A DNA stretch of 64,000 bases from an uncultured cyanobacterium (GCA_903856805.1 CAIOCZ010000040.1:1-64000); one strand, 5' to 3'; positions 8,653 to 17,472 are shown, counted from the first letter of the stretch. The notes: a model not told the origin generated them from the letters alone. A program made the numbers and translations.

Positions 8653-9141
8653 ATGATCATCCTCGGCATTGATCCCGGCCTGGCCCGGGTGGGCTACGGC
8701 GTGATTGAGGTGTCAGAGGGGCCGCCCGGCCGCCCGGGTGCCGGCAGTCAACGGATGCTGGACTGCGGCATGATTCGCACCGACCCTGGCCGTAGCGAAG
8801 GGAAACGGATGGTGGAGATCGCCGCCGATCTGCGTACCCTCATCCGTCGATGGCGGCCCGATCTGGCGGCGGTGGAGAAATTCTTTTTCTATCGCTCTAG
8901 CACCACCATTGCGGTGGTCCAAGCCCGCGGTGTGGTGATTATGACCCTGGCACGTTTTGCCATTCCCGTTGTCGAGTTTCCACCGATGCAGATCAAATTG
9001 GCCGTGGCCGGCCATGGGCATGCCGAAAAGGCTGAGGTGCTGGAGGCGGTGATGCGTGAGCTGGACCTGGAGGCCCCGCCGCGCCCGGATGACGCCGCTG
9101 ATGCCCTCGCTGTGGCGCTGACTGGTTGGTTTCAGCGGTGA
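8653..9141 (+). CDS. ruvC: Crossover junction endodeoxyribonuclease RuvC (intact copy)
   Basis: Holliday-junction resolvase that works with RuvAB branch migration to cut four-way DNA junctions during recombinational repair. At 162 residues it is full length. All four acidic catalytic residues are visible: D7 in GIDPGL, E75 in AAVEKFFFY, and D147 and D150 in [10 protein letters not shown]. The start is ATG. This is the functional counterpart of the decayed copy at 3333-3657; the two are in direct orientation about 5.3 kb apart. The intact copy keeps core-genome base composition, unlike the stretch to its left. Confidence 0.96.
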   Translation: MIILGIDPGLARVGYGVIEVSEGPPGRPGAGSQRMLDCGMIRTDPGRSEGKRMVEIAADLRTLIRRWRPDLAAVEKFFFYRSSTTIAVVQARGVVIMTLARFAIPVVEFPPMQIKLAVAGHGHAEKAEVLEAVMRELDLEAPPRPDDAADALAVALTGWFQR

Positions 9142-9436
9142 TTGCGGACGGGTTTGTGATGGTCCGGCGTTTCAGGGGGCGTTCCCGACTTCACCACGCC
9201 CGATAGGATTAGTTGATGTTTACCAGTTCATTCCCTGGTGCGATTCAACCTCCAGGACGAGGGTTTCAGCTCCTGTCTTGCCCAAGTGAATGCCCTCCTG
9301 CGCGCTTGGGAGTTACCGAAGGTACGGCCATTGTTTATGCAAAATCTTTGATGTGTAAATTCAACGTGAACAATCGTCTCCGGGTGGTTCGGGCCGCGAT
9401 GGGCCTGGGCGTTCTCCCCGCCCAGGGGGCCTGACG
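9142..9436. other. 295-bp spacer, no gene called
   Basis: The ORF-track frame at 9213-9434 (73 residues) has no family likeness and an atypical composition. The AT-rich stretch near 9325-9365 (ATGCAAAATCTTTGATG...) is the most promoter-like part and would serve the formyltetrahydrofolate cyclo-ligase gene, but I cannot define -35 and -10 boxes with confidence. Confidence 0.35.
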
Positions 9437-10030
9437 ATGTCCGCAGCGGTGTCCTCCCTGCCCTCGGAATCGAAGCAGACGCTGCGCCTGCAGTGGCGTC
9501 GCCGACGTCGCGAGGCCCTCCCGCCCGTGGAGACGTTGCTGCAGCGCCGGGCCCTGGCCCAGGTTCCCCTGCTGTTGGGAGCCCAGGGCTGGTTGGGGAT
9601 CAGCTGGCCCCTGGCTGGCGAAGCCGACCTGCGCTGCCTTGCCGCCGTTCTTCCCGGTCGCCTGGCCCTGCCGGCGATCGTTGACGATCACTTGGTGTAT
9701 CGCCGCTGGAGCCCCACCACCGCCCTGGCCAAGGATGCCTGCGGCATTCCCGCCCCTGTTGAGGACATGGCCCTAGCTGCTGAGGCGATGGCGCTGCTCC
9801 TGGTGCCGGCCCTGGCGATCGATCAGCACGGGATTCGGCTTGGCTCCGGTGGAGGCTGGTACGACCGTCTGCGCGCCGCTCCTGCCTGGCGGGCCGTGCC
9901 GGCCCTGGCGGTGCTGCCGGCCGCCTGCGTGGTGGAGGCGCTGCCGATCGATCCCTGGGATGTGCCCTTCGATGGTTGGCTGGATGAACGGGGCTGCCAC
10001 TGGATCCGCCCTGCGGCGGTCCATCGATGA
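9437..10030 (+). CDS. 5-formyltetrahydrofolate cyclo-ligase
   Basis: ATP-dependent enzyme that converts 5-formyl-THF to 5,10-methenyl-THF and so returns it to one-carbon metabolism. At 197 residues it matches the family length. The family hallmarks are present: a basic N-terminal helix (LRLQWRRRRREAL), the VPALAID segment and the nucleotide-binding loop GSGGGWYDR at residues 136-144. The protein should be cytoplasmic. ATG 9437 follows the spacer with no overlap, and a short downstream ORF (10147-10323) and a secreted-protein gene follow on the same strand. Confidence 0.92.
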   Translation: MSAAVSSLPSESKQTLRLQWRRRRREALPPVETLLQRRALAQVPLLLGAQGWLGISWPLAGEADLRCLAAVLPGRLALPAIVDDHLVYRRWSPTTALAKDACGIPAPVEDMALAAEAMALLLVPALAIDQHGIRLGSGGGWYDRLRAAPAWRAVPALAVLPAACVVEALPIDPWDVPFDGWLDERGCHWIRPAAVHR

Positions 10031-10146
10031 GCTCGGCCCACGGAGCCTGGAGACCTTGGCCTGCATTTCAGGCTTTTAAGGCAGGCGCGGGTGCTGCGCG
10101 TTGAGCCCGGGGATTTGCCAAGATCGCTCAAGAGCGTGTCGTTGCC

Positions 10147-10323
10147 TTGGATCATCTGTCGTCCCACGCCAGTCCCCGCCCCCTCACCGCCGCGGAGCGG
10201 GTGTTGGCCTCGGAGCTGCAGGGTCGCAGCGATGCCAACGATGCCCTGTCCATGATGGTCAGCTCGATGGCGCGCATGGTGCAAGCGGGGAAGGGGAGCC
10301 AGAGTCGCTGGAAAGCCAGCTGA
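10147..10323 (+). CDS. Small hypothetical protein, absent from the ORF track
   Basis: An open frame from TTG 10147 to TGA 10321-10323 encodes about 58 residues with a well-behaved acidic-to-basic helical composition (RPLTAAERVLASELQGRSDA, then an internal Met-rich helix ending in a basic tail). It looks coding, whereas the overlapping ORF-track frame (10101-10841) is low-complexity until the ATG at 10332. No Shine-Dalgarno site is seen, and the start could lie slightly upstream, since the frame stays open. It ends 8 bp before the next gene, consistent with an operon. Function unknown. It contains no membrane segment or metal motif. Confidence 0.45.
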   Translation: MDHLSSHASPRPLTAAERVLASELQGRSDANDALSMMVSSMARMVQAGKGSQSRWKAS

Positions 10324-10331
10324 GAGCCACC

Positions 10332-10841
10332 ATGACCCGTGTACTGCCTGCTGTTGTGACGGTCCTCGCGGCCAGTGTTGTTGGCGTTGGGGCCCAGCCC
10401 GCCCAAGCCCATGGCATCCAGAGCACCCTGGAACAACTGGGCGCCCTGCGATCGCCCCTTGCTCAGGGGGCCACCTCCAAGGCCCAAATGCAACTGGAAA
10501 CCCGTTTCTCCAGCGGCCTGCCGGCCCAGGATGCTGCGGTGCGGTTGGTTCCCCCCGGCGGCGGAAGGGCCATTGAGCTCGGGCACACCGATGCCTCCGG
10601 CCAGCTCCGCTTTGCGCTGCCGGCACGGGTTGGGGCCGATTGGGAGGTGCAGGTGGATGCCGGCTCCGGCCACCGGGACTACCTCGAACTTCCTGGCGCG
10701 GATCCACGCCATGCCCAGCTGCCCTCCATGCTGCGTCTAGACCACGTCCTGGCCACCCAGGCCCTGGCGCCCCTGGCCCTGGTGGGCCTGATCGGCGGCC
10801 TCGGCAGCTGGCTCAGCAGGCCTCGTCCCCCCCAGCGCTGA
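10332..10841 (+). CDS. Secreted hypothetical protein with C-terminal membrane helix
   Basis: About 169 residues. The N-terminus (TRVLPAVVTVLAASVVGVGAQPAQAHG) is a classical Sec signal peptide with an AQA cleavage site. The middle, with 'AAVRLVPPGGGRAIELGHTDASGQLRFALP', looks like a small beta-sandwich of the carboxypeptidase-regulatory or transthyretin-like kind. A final hydrophobic stretch (LAPLALVGLIGGLGSWL) followed by Arg residues would anchor it. That layout resembles periplasmic metal-transport accessory domains, but this is inference. ATG 10332 is chosen over the ORF-track start 10101 because the signal peptide begins there. Confidence 0.65.
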   Translation: MTRVLPAVVTVLAASVVGVGAQPAQAHGIQSTLEQLGALRSPLAQGATSKAQMQLETRFSSGLPAQDAAVRLVPPGGGRAIELGHTDASGQLRFALPARVGADWEVQVDAGSGHRDYLELPGADPRHAQLPSMLRLDHVLATQALAPLALVGLIGGLGSWLSRPRPPQR

Positions 10842-10861
10842 TCCCCCTCCCCCCTCCTCCC

Positions 10862-11281
10862 ATGGCCACCGGCAGTGCCGCCCTCGACCGCATCGTCGAA
10901 CGCCTGGGCAGCACCTCCGACCCCAAGCGGCGCTACGAATACGTGCTCTGGTTGGCCAAGAAGCTCCCGCCGCTGCCGGAAGACCTGCGCCAGGAGGTGT
11001 TCAAGGTCAGGGGCTGCGTCTCCCAGGTGTATGTGGTGGCTCAGCTGGTGGAGGGCAAGCTGCATTGGCAGGGGGAGTCCGACGCCGCGATCACCAAGGG
11101 CCTGCTTGCCTTACTGATCGAGGGGCTGGAGGGGCTGACCCCAGCTGAAGCGTTGGCGATCGATCCAGCTTTTCTCGCCGCCACCGGCCTGCAGGCCAGC
11201 CTCACCCCCTCGCGGGCCAATGGCTTCCTCAACATCTTTCGCATGATGCAGGCCCAGGCCAAGGGTCTGGCGGCGAACTGA
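10862..11281 (+). CDS. sufE: SufE-family cysteine desulfurase activator
   Basis: SufE accepts sulfur from the cysteine desulfurase SufS and passes it to the SUF scaffold for Fe-S cluster assembly, which is the main route in cyanobacteria. The protein is about 139 residues, as usual. The persulfide-accepting Cys is C52 in KVRGCVSQVY, and the family segments 'RYEYVLWLAKKLPPLPE' and LTPSRANGFLNIF are clear. ATG 10862 is used; the ORF-track start 10640 runs back through the previous gene. It follows the secreted-protein gene by 20 bp on the same strand. Confidence 0.93.
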   Translation: MATGSAALDRIVERLGSTSDPKRRYEYVLWLAKKLPPLPEDLRQEVFKVRGCVSQVYVVAQLVEGKLHWQGESDAAITKGLLALLIEGLEGLTPAEALAIDPAFLAATGLQASLTPSRANGFLNIFRMMQAQAKGLAAN

Positions 11282-11347
11282 TCTCAGGACTGCCGCGGTC
11301 GCTGTCCCTTCGATTTCTAGGATCCCGTTTTTGCGGGAGCGTGGGCC

Positions 11348-12655
11348 ATGACCATCGGCATCGGCTTGCTGGGGCTGGGCACGGTGGGAGCCGGCGTCGC
11401 CGCGATCCTGGCCAGCCCTGAGGGGCGCCATCCCCTGGTGGGTCACCTGGCCCTGCGCAGGGTGGCGGTCCGCGACCTAGGCCGGCCGCGGCCGATCGAG
11501 ATCCCCTCCGAGCTGCTCACCACCAGCCCCGAGGCGGTGATCGATGATCCCGCCGTGGAGATCGTGGTGGAGGTGATGGGGGGCCTGGAGCCAGCCCGCT
11601 CCCTGATTCTGCGGGCCATCGCCGCCGGCAAGTCGGTGGTGACCGCCAACAAGGCCGTGATCGCCCGCTACGGCGAGGAGATTGCCGCCGCCGCCGCCGA
11701 GCGCGGCGTTTATGTGTTGATCGAGGCGGCGGTGGGCGGCGGTATCCCGATCATCGAGCCGCTGAAGCAATCCCTGGGCGGTAACCGCATCCAGCGGGTG
11801 AGCGGCATCATCAACGGCACCACCAATTACATCCTCAGCCGCATGGCGGATGAGGGGGCGGCCTACGCCGATGTGCTGGCCGATGCCCAGCGGTTGGGCT
11901 ATGCCGAGGCCGATCCCGCCGCCGATGTGCAGGGCGGCGATGCTGCCGACAAGATCGCCATTCTGGCGGGCCTGGCCTATGGGGGCCCGGTGGAGCGCAG
12001 CGCCATTGCCACCGAAGGCATCGACCGCCTCGACGCCCGCGATGTGGCCTATGCCGCCCAGCTCGGGTTTGTGGTGAAGCTGTTGGCGGTGGCCGAACGG
12101 GTGGACAGCAGCGAGGTCGCCGCGCCATTAGCCCTGGATGTGCGCGTCCATCCCACGTTGCTGCCCCGCCAGCATCCCCTGGCCGGTGTCCATGGGGTCA
12201 ACAACGCCATCCTTGTGGAAGGGGACCCGGTGGGGCGGGTGATGTTCTACGGCCCCGGGGCTGGTGCTGGCCCCACCGCGTCCGCGGTGGTGGCCGACAT
12301 TCTCAACATCGCCGGGATTCGTCAGATGGGCGGTGCGGATGCCGGCCTCGATCCCCTGTTGGCCGCCAGCAGCTGGTGCCGGTGCGTGCTGGTAGATGGC
12401 TCTGCGACCCACCATCGCAATTATGTCCGTTTGCTAACCCGCGATGAGGCGGGAGTGATCGGCAAGATTGGCACCGGTTTCGGCCAAGCCGGCGTCTCCA
12501 TTCAGTCGATCATTCAGTTCGAGGGCCAGGGAGGGGGGGCTGAGATCGTCGTGATCACCCATGAGGTGCAGGAATCCCGCTTCCGCGCTGCCCTGGCCAC
12601 GATCGAGGCCCTCGCCGAAGTGGATGGCGTGGCCGCCTGCCTGCGCACCCTCTGA
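11348..12655 (+). CDS. hom: Homoserine dehydrogenase
   Basis: NAD(P)H-dependent reduction of aspartate-4-semialdehyde to homoserine, the branch point to threonine and methionine. At 435 residues it has the standard three parts: a Rossmann domain opening with IGLLGLGTVGAGVA at residues 4-17, the catalytic domain with 'INGTTNYILSRM' and DAADKIAIL, and a C-terminal ACT regulatory domain from about 350 (HHRNYVRLLTRDEAGVIGKI) for feedback control by threonine. It is monofunctional, with no aspartokinase fused. ATG 11348 follows an AT-richer 66-bp gap that may hold its promoter. Confidence 0.96.
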   Translation: MTIGIGLLGLGTVGAGVAAILASPEGRHPLVGHLALRRVAVRDLGRPRPIEIPSELLTTSPEAVIDDPAVEIVVEVMGGLEPARSLILRAIAAGKSVVTANKAVIARYGEEIAAAAAERGVYVLIEAAVGGGIPIIEPLKQSLGGNRIQRVSGIINGTTNYILSRMADEGAAYADVLADAQRLGYAEADPAADVQGGDAADKIAILAGLAYGGPVERSAIATEGIDRLDARDVAYAAQLGFVVKLLAVAERVDSSEVAAPLALDVRVHPTLLPRQHPLAGVHGVNNAILVEGDPVGRVMFYGPGAGAGPTASAVVADILNIAGIRQMGGADAGLDPLLAASSWCRCVLVDGSATHHRNYVRLLTRDEAGVIGKIGTGFGQAGVSIQSIIQFEGQGGGAEIVVITHEVQESRFRAALATIEALAEVDGVAACLRTL

Positions 12656-12819
12656 GGGCTCACCCAAGGGGGGCCGCATGGTAGGGGCGTCGGTCGCGAT
12701 CCCCTGACCAGGAAGCCGAGCTGTAACAAAGCGAACCCACAATGGAGCGATCCCAAGAAATCCTTAAGATCGTCCCCGTTCGATTGTTTCGGCCTCCCCC
12801 TTCTCCAGCCTCCCTTCCC

Positions 12820-13056
12820 ATGGATTTCCATCAGGGTGACTGCATCCGTCTCGCCGCTCCCCCCAGCGCCGACACCAGCGGGTCCCCCGTCGACAACCAG
12901 CTGTATCAGGTGATCAGCATCGACCCTGACGGCGGCCGTTGCTGGCTGCGCCGCTGGCCGATGGCCCCCAAGGGCTCGCCTGTGTTCGAACTCGACCTGC
13001 AACATCTCCAAGCGTCGACCGCTCCCTCGCGGTTCGGGGCCACCTGGGGTACCTGA
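12820..13056 (+). CDS. Small conserved-type hypothetical protein (SH3-like composition)
   Basis: About 78 residues from ATG 12820: 'MDFHQGDCIRLAAPPSADT', then NQLYQVISIDPDGGRCWLRRWPM. The beta-strand pattern with basic and aromatic residues suggests a small SH3-like barrel of the kind seen in short cyanobacterial proteins; I do not recognise the family. The ORF-track start at 12742 adds a low-complexity leader without support. It stands alone between hom and the ABC substrate-binding gene. Confidence 0.55.
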   Translation: MDFHQGDCIRLAAPPSADTSGSPVDNQLYQVISIDPDGGRCWLRRWPMAPKGSPVFELDLQHLQASTAPSRFGATWGT

Positions 13057-13098
13057 GCTTGCCACGGTCTTGAATGGGGTCGCTCCGTTGAGTCGGGC

Positions 13099-14766
13099 TT
13101 GCCTTCCCCCTTGGCCCTGTCGCCCCTGACGCCGCTGACCTTGCCCCTGGCGCGGCTCCCCAGGCTTCGTTCGCGCCTGGTGGGCTTGGCCACGCTCCGC
13201 CGATGGGCCGCTGCGATGGCCTTGATGGCCCTGCCGGCCCTGCTCGCGGGCTGCCAACCGGCCCGGCCCAGCGGTCTGCTGATCATCGCCAGCAGCAGCC
13301 GGATCGATTCCCTCGATCCCACCCAGGCCTCCCGCAGCGGGATCATGCAGACCCTCAGCGCCCTGGGGGATCCCCTCTACGTCATCGCCGCCGACGGCAC
13401 GATCACGCCCCGGTTGGCCACTGCCCTACCCCAGCTCAGCGCTGACGGCCTACGGGCCCGGATTCCCCTGCGTCAGGGGGTCAGCTTCCACGACGGCACC
13501 CGCTTCGATGCCGCCGCCATGGCGTTCTCTCTGCAGCGCTTCATGGCGATCGGCACCCTCAGCTACCAGCTCACAGACCGGGTGCGGGCCGTGCGGGTGA
13601 GCGGGCCCTACGCGATCGAACTGGAGCTGTTGCGGCCCTTCAGTCCCTTGCCCCGGCTTCTCAGTTCCATCTTTCTCACGCCGGTGTCGCCACGGGCCTA
13701 TCGCAACCATGCCCGTAGCCCTCTCAACGATCGCTTTGTGGGCACCGGCCCCTACCAGCTCTCCTTCTTCAGTCGTCAACAGCAGCGGCTCACCCCCTAC
13801 CCCCACTACTGGGGACCCAAGCCCGCCAACAGCGGCCTTGCCCTGGTCAGCCTCAGCAACTCCACGGCCCTCTACGGGGCGCTGCGGAGTGGGGAGGTGG
13901 ACGTCCTGCTCTCGGGCAACCTCGAGATTGACCACCAGCAGGCCCTGCATCGCGAAGCGGAAGCCGGACGGCTGCGCGAGACGGTGGGTCCCGCCCTGGA
14001 GATCAGCCTCCTCTCCCTGCTCACCGATCAGCCCCCCCTACAGAATCCCAGCCTGCGGCGTGCCGTCGCCCTCAGCCTGGATCGCGCCACAATCAGCCAA
14101 CGGGTGAGCCTGGGCCTCCGCCCCCCCCTGCAGGAGCTGGTCCCGCCCTCCCTGCCCGGCTCCGATCCGAAGGCCTGGCCCGCCTACAACCCCACCGAGG
14201 CTCGGCGGCTATTCCGTCAGGCGGGCTATTGCCAGGGCCGTCGCCTTGAGCTGCCCGTCACCTTCCGCTCCGATGTGCCCACCGATCGGCTGTTTGCCCT
14301 CACCTGGCAGAGCCAGGTCCGCCGTGATCTGGCCCCCTGCCTCGCGCTGGCGGTGAGCGGGATGGAATCGACCACCGCCTATTCCCAGCTGGATAAGGGC
14401 AGCCTGACGATGCTCCTCTACGACTGGGCTGGCGACTACCCCGATGCCGAAAACTTCCTGACCCCCCTGCTGGGTTGCTCGGCATCCCGCGGGCAGCGCT
14501 GCCTGAAGGGCAACAGCGTGGCCAGCGGCAGTTTCTGGAGCGAACCGGGCCTGGAGGCGCAGCTGCAGGACAGCTCGATCCAAACCGGCCCCGCCCGCGA
14601 GGCGCTGTTGCGCACGATTCAACGCCGAACCGCCGCCGCCACTCCCTACATCCCCCTCTGGTTGACGCGGCCCGTGGCCTGGAGCCGGCGCCAGGTGAGC
14701 CCAATCCGCTTCGACGGCTCCGGTCGGGTGGTGTTTGGTGAGCTGCATCTGGAGGGTCAGCCATGA
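13099..14766 (+). CDS. ABC transporter substrate-binding lipoprotein, family 5 (DppA/OppA type)
   Basis: Periplasmic binding protein for peptides, nickel or related solutes. The lipobox LLAGC ends a signal peptide, followed by the family start 'SRIDSLDPTQASRS' and the typical 'FHDGTRFDAAAMAFSLQRF' and GTGPYQL segments; the length fits the family. The ORF-track start is TTG 13099, but GTG 13180 gives a tidier lipoprotein signal (GLATLRRWAAAMALMALPALLAGC), so the true start may be there. The stop overlaps the permease start by 4 bp (ATGA). Ligand not predictable from sequence. No second permease or ATPase follows, so the rest of the transporter must be encoded elsewhere if it works as an importer. 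Confidence 0.88.
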   Translation: MPSPLALSPLTPLTLPLARLPRLRSRLVGLATLRRWAAAMALMALPALLAGCQPARPSGLLIIASSSRIDSLDPTQASRSGIMQTLSALGDPLYVIAADGTITPRLATALPQLSADGLRARIPLRQGVSFHDGTRFDAAAMAFSLQRFMAIGTLSYQLTDRVRAVRVSGPYAIELELLRPFSPLPRLLSSIFLTPVSPRAYRNHARSPLNDRFVGTGPYQLSFFSRQQQRLTPYPHYWGPKPANSGLALVSLSNSTALYGALRSGEVDVLLSGNLEIDHQQALHREAEAGRLRETVGPALEISLLSLLTDQPPLQNPSLRRAVALSLDRATISQRVSLGLRPPLQELVPPSLPGSDPKAWPAYNPTEARRLFRQAGYCQGRRLELPVTFRSDVPTDRLFALTWQSQVRRDLAPCLALAVSGMESTTAYSQLDKGSLTMLLYDWAGDYPDAENFLTPLLGCSASRGQRCLKGNSVASGSFWSEPGLEAQLQDSSIQTGPAREALLRTIQRRTAAATPYIPLWLTRPVAWSRRQVSPIRFDGSGRVVFGELHLEGQP

Positions 14767-15782
14767 GCCGCCGCCGTGAACTGATCCGCTATCTCGGGGC
14801 TCGAATGGCCCTGGTTCCCCTGATGCTCTGGCTGATCGCCAGCCTGGTGTTTCTGTTGTTGCGCGTGGCCCCGGGGGACCCCATCGACGCCCTGCTGGGC
14901 CCCCGGGCGCCGGAAGCGGCCCGCATCGCTCTGCGCCATCAGCTTGGCCTGGATCGCCCCCTGATCAATCAGTACGGCAGCTTCCTGGGGGATCTGGTCC
15001 AGGGCAACCTGGGCATCTCCCAACACAGCCAGGAACCGGTGCGCGCGATCATCGGCGCCAGCCTGCCCGCCAGTGTGGAGCTGGGGATGGTGGCCCTGCT
15101 GCTGGCCGCCGTGCTTGGCCTGGCCGTGGGCCTGAGCGGCATTGCCCGCCCGGAGGGGCGCCTCGACCTGGCGGGTCGCCTGTTCGGCATCAGCACCTAT
15201 GCCCTGCCTCCGTTCTGGGCGGCGATGGTGGTGCAGCTGGTGTTCGCCGTGGGGTTGGGTTGGCTGCCGGTGGGCGGCCGCTTTCCCCCCACCCTGCTGG
15301 AACCGCAGGGCAGTGGCTTCTTCTTGTTCGATAGCCTCCGGGCCGGCAACTGGGCCCAGCTCCAGGGCACCCTGCGCCACCTGGTCCTGCCGGCCTCCAC
15401 CCTGGCCCTGTTGTTGAGCGGCATCTTCACCAATGCCCTGCGGCTGAACCTGCGCCGCGCCCTCGATTCCGACTACGTCGAGGCGGCCCGCAGCCGCGGG
15501 CTGAGCGAACGGCGGGTGGTGCTGCGCCACGCGTTGCCCAATGCCCTGTTGCCGGTGCTCACGATTACGGGCATCACCGTGGCCTCCCTGATTGGGGGCG
15601 CCCTGCTGATCGAAGTCACCTATTCCTGGCCGGGGATCGCCGCCCGACTGCAGGAGGCGATTGCGCAGCGTGACTATCCCCTCGTGCAGGGCATTGTGGT
15701 GGTGGTGGCGGCCTTGGTGGTGCTGGTGACGGTGGCCGTGGACCTGCTCGTGGCCCTACTCGACCCCCGCATTCGTTTCTGA
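14763..15782 (+). CDS. ABC transporter permease, DppB/OppB family
   Basis: Inner-membrane subunit of a peptide/nickel-type importer, 339 residues. It has the DppB-type N-terminus (first helix, then RVAPGDPIDALLGP), about six helices, and the ATPase-contacting EAA loop around 'EAARSRGLSERRVVLRHALPNALLP'. The start overlaps the stop of the binding-protein gene, so the two form an operon. The partner permease (DppC type) and ATPases are not in the window. The operon ends here against a convergent hydrolase gene 20 bp away. Confidence 0.93.
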   Translation: MSRRRELIRYLGARMALVPLMLWLIASLVFLLLRVAPGDPIDALLGPRAPEAARIALRHQLGLDRPLINQYGSFLGDLVQGNLGISQHSQEPVRAIIGASLPASVELGMVALLLAAVLGLAVGLSGIARPEGRLDLAGRLFGISTYALPPFWAAMVVQLVFAVGLGWLPVGGRFPPTLLEPQGSGFFLFDSLRAGNWAQLQGTLRHLVLPASTLALLLSGIFTNALRLNLRRALDSDYVEAARSRGLSERRVVLRHALPNALLPVLTITGITVASLIGGALLIEVTYSWPGIAARLQEAIAQRDYPLVQGIVVVVAALVVLVTVAVDLLVALLDPRIRF

Positions 15783-15801
15783 GCCCGTCCGGGCGCGACG
15801 T

Positions 15802-17472
15802 TCAGCGCTCCCCCAGGTGGCGCCAACGGCGCACTGAGGGGGGATCCAGCACGTAGGCCGTCACCCCCTGCTGCAGGCGTCGCTGGGCGGGCAGCAGCAG
15901 CAGCGGCGGATTCAGCCCCTGCATGAATTCCACCGTGAGGCGCAGCAGCATCCCCTGCACGGCGGTCGGATCCACCCCCACTAAGGCATCGCCCAGTTGG
16001 AAGAGGGCCTCCTCCTGCATCGACATCTGCACGGGGGAGAAATGGCTCCCCCCATCCACCAGCACCAAACGGCTGCGGCGATCATGGACGCCCCGGAACA
16101 GTTGCCATTGCTCCGCGAGTGGCGGCGTGATCAGATCAAGGCTGCCGCCCACCATCAGCAAGGGCACCGGCAGGGCCGCCAGCCCCCGCTCGGGCCAGAG
16201 CAGGCTGCCGAAGCTGTTGAACAACACAATCCCCCGCAGATCCGCGAGCGGCGGCTCGGCGGGGGGCGCACCGACGTTGAGCAGCTGGCACTGCAGCAAT
16301 TGGGAAGGATTGGCAATGGGCAGGGGCCGGAGGGCCTGGCGACAGCGCCGCTCCAAGCCCGGCTCCGTTTGCAGCCCGGCGAGGAGCAGGGCTGTTAGTC
16401 CGCCGAGGGAATGGCCCACCACCACCACGCCCTTTCCGTCCAGCCCCAGCTCTCCGCGCCGCTGGGCCGTCAACACGGCCCGAAGATCGGCCAGTCGATC
16501 GCCGAGGGTCTCGATCCCAGGCGGTGGCCGCTCTCCGCCGAAGGAGGCCCGTAGGGCCAGGGCGTCACTGCCCGGATGCTGGACCACGACCACGGGCCAG
16601 CCCCGCTCCGCCAGGGCGGCGGCCAACCAGCGCAGTTGATCGGCAGTCCCGCCCAGTCCCGGCGTGATCAACACCCAAGGCCCGGCTGCCGCCTTGGGCC
16701 CGACCGGCCAGATCTCCAGGGGCAGGGGATCCGGCCGATGGGCCACCCGCAGCGGCAGGGTGCGGGGCGGTCGCAGCGCTGGAGGCACCTTCGAACGGCC
16801 CGGGGGCTTCCCCGTGGTGGTTCCGGACGCCCCAAGGCCCATGAAGGAGCGGGCCTGATGGCGGGGCAGGGGCAGCTGCTGAAGCTGTTGCAACGCCAGC
16901 TGCTGGCGGTTCAGCTGCAGGCGCCATTGCTGGGCGAGGTTGAGTAAATCGTCGAGCTGGAGGCTGAGGCTGGGCTCGGGAAGGGCGCGCAGAAGTGCGA
17001 TCGCCGTAACCGGCTTGCCTTCGGCCAGCAATTGGCGAAGGGTGGGCTGCAACAACGGGGTGGTGCTGCGGCCGTCGGCGCTGGTAAGCAGGCCGCCCAG
17101 TTCGGCCAACAATTGGTTCCCGGTCCAGGTGTCGAGGAGCTGGCGGCCGAAGCTGCGATCGCGCAGCAGGGGCGCCCGCAACAAGGCCCGCAGATGGCGT
17201 CGGCTGTCGGCATCCAAGAGCCCGAGCCAGACCGCCAGATCGGCCCCGCGCTCGCCAGCGGGTAACTGGCCATTCACACTCCAACGTTCCAGCTCGTTGA
17301 GATTGAGGGGAATCTGCAGCCCTTCCAGGCGCAGCTCCAGCTGCTCCGCCGCCGCCGCTGGCCGCCCCCCCCCGGCGCCAAGCCCCCCCGCGCCCAGCGC
17401 CATCAGCAGACTGAGCAGCACACTCCCGACTTTGTGAACGCGCTTTGGAACAGGCACAGGGAGAACCCCCAC
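15802..17472 (-). CDS. Secreted alpha/beta hydrolase with N-terminal DUF1400-like domain
   Basis: About 556 residues. A hydrophobic signal-like segment (SVLLSLLMALGAGGLG, residues 16-31) precedes a helical domain of the DUF1400 kind found in cyanobacterial hydrolases (about 45-205). The alpha/beta-hydrolase domain follows from about 240, with the oxyanion-type segment ITPGLGGT (269-276), the nucleophile elbow GHSLGG (353-358), an Asp in GGSLDLITPP and a His in DGGSHFSP completing the triad. Likely an exported esterase or lipase-like enzyme; substrate unknown. The ORF-track start at 17472 overlaps the divergent MFS gene by 28 bp, so one of the two starts, probably this one, lies further inside. 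Confidence 0.82.
   Translation of the reverse strand: MGVLPVPVPKRVHKVGSVLLSLLMALGAGGLGAGGGRPAAAAEQLELRLEGLQIPLNLNELERWSVNGQLPAGERGADLAVWLGLLDADSRRHLRALLRAPLLRDRSFGRQLLDTWTGNQLLAELGGLLTSADGRSTTPLLQPTLRQLLAEGKPVTAIALLRALPEPSLSLQLDDLLNLAQQWRLQLNRQQLALQQLQQLPLPRHQARSFMGLGASGTTTGKPPGRSKVPPALRPPRTLPLRVAHRPDPLPLEIWPVGPKAAAGPWVLITPGLGGTADQLRWLAAALAERGWPVVVVQHPGSDALALRASFGGERPPPGIETLGDRLADLRAVLTAQRRGELGLDGKGVVVVGHSLGGLTALLLAGLQTEPGLERRCRQALRPLPIANPSQLLQCQLLNVGAPPAEPPLADLRGIVLFNSFGSLLWPERGLAALPVPLLMVGGSLDLITPPLAEQWQLFRGVHDRRSRLVLVDGGSHFSPVQMSMQEEALFQLGDALVGVDPTAVQGMLLRLTVEFMQGLNPPLLLLPAQRRLQQGVTAYVLDPPSVRRWRHLGER

Noticed and set aside
9213-9434. ORF of 73 residues between ruvC and folate cyclo-ligase
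   Set aside because: Unusual composition, no recognisable motif, and it fills a likely promoter region.
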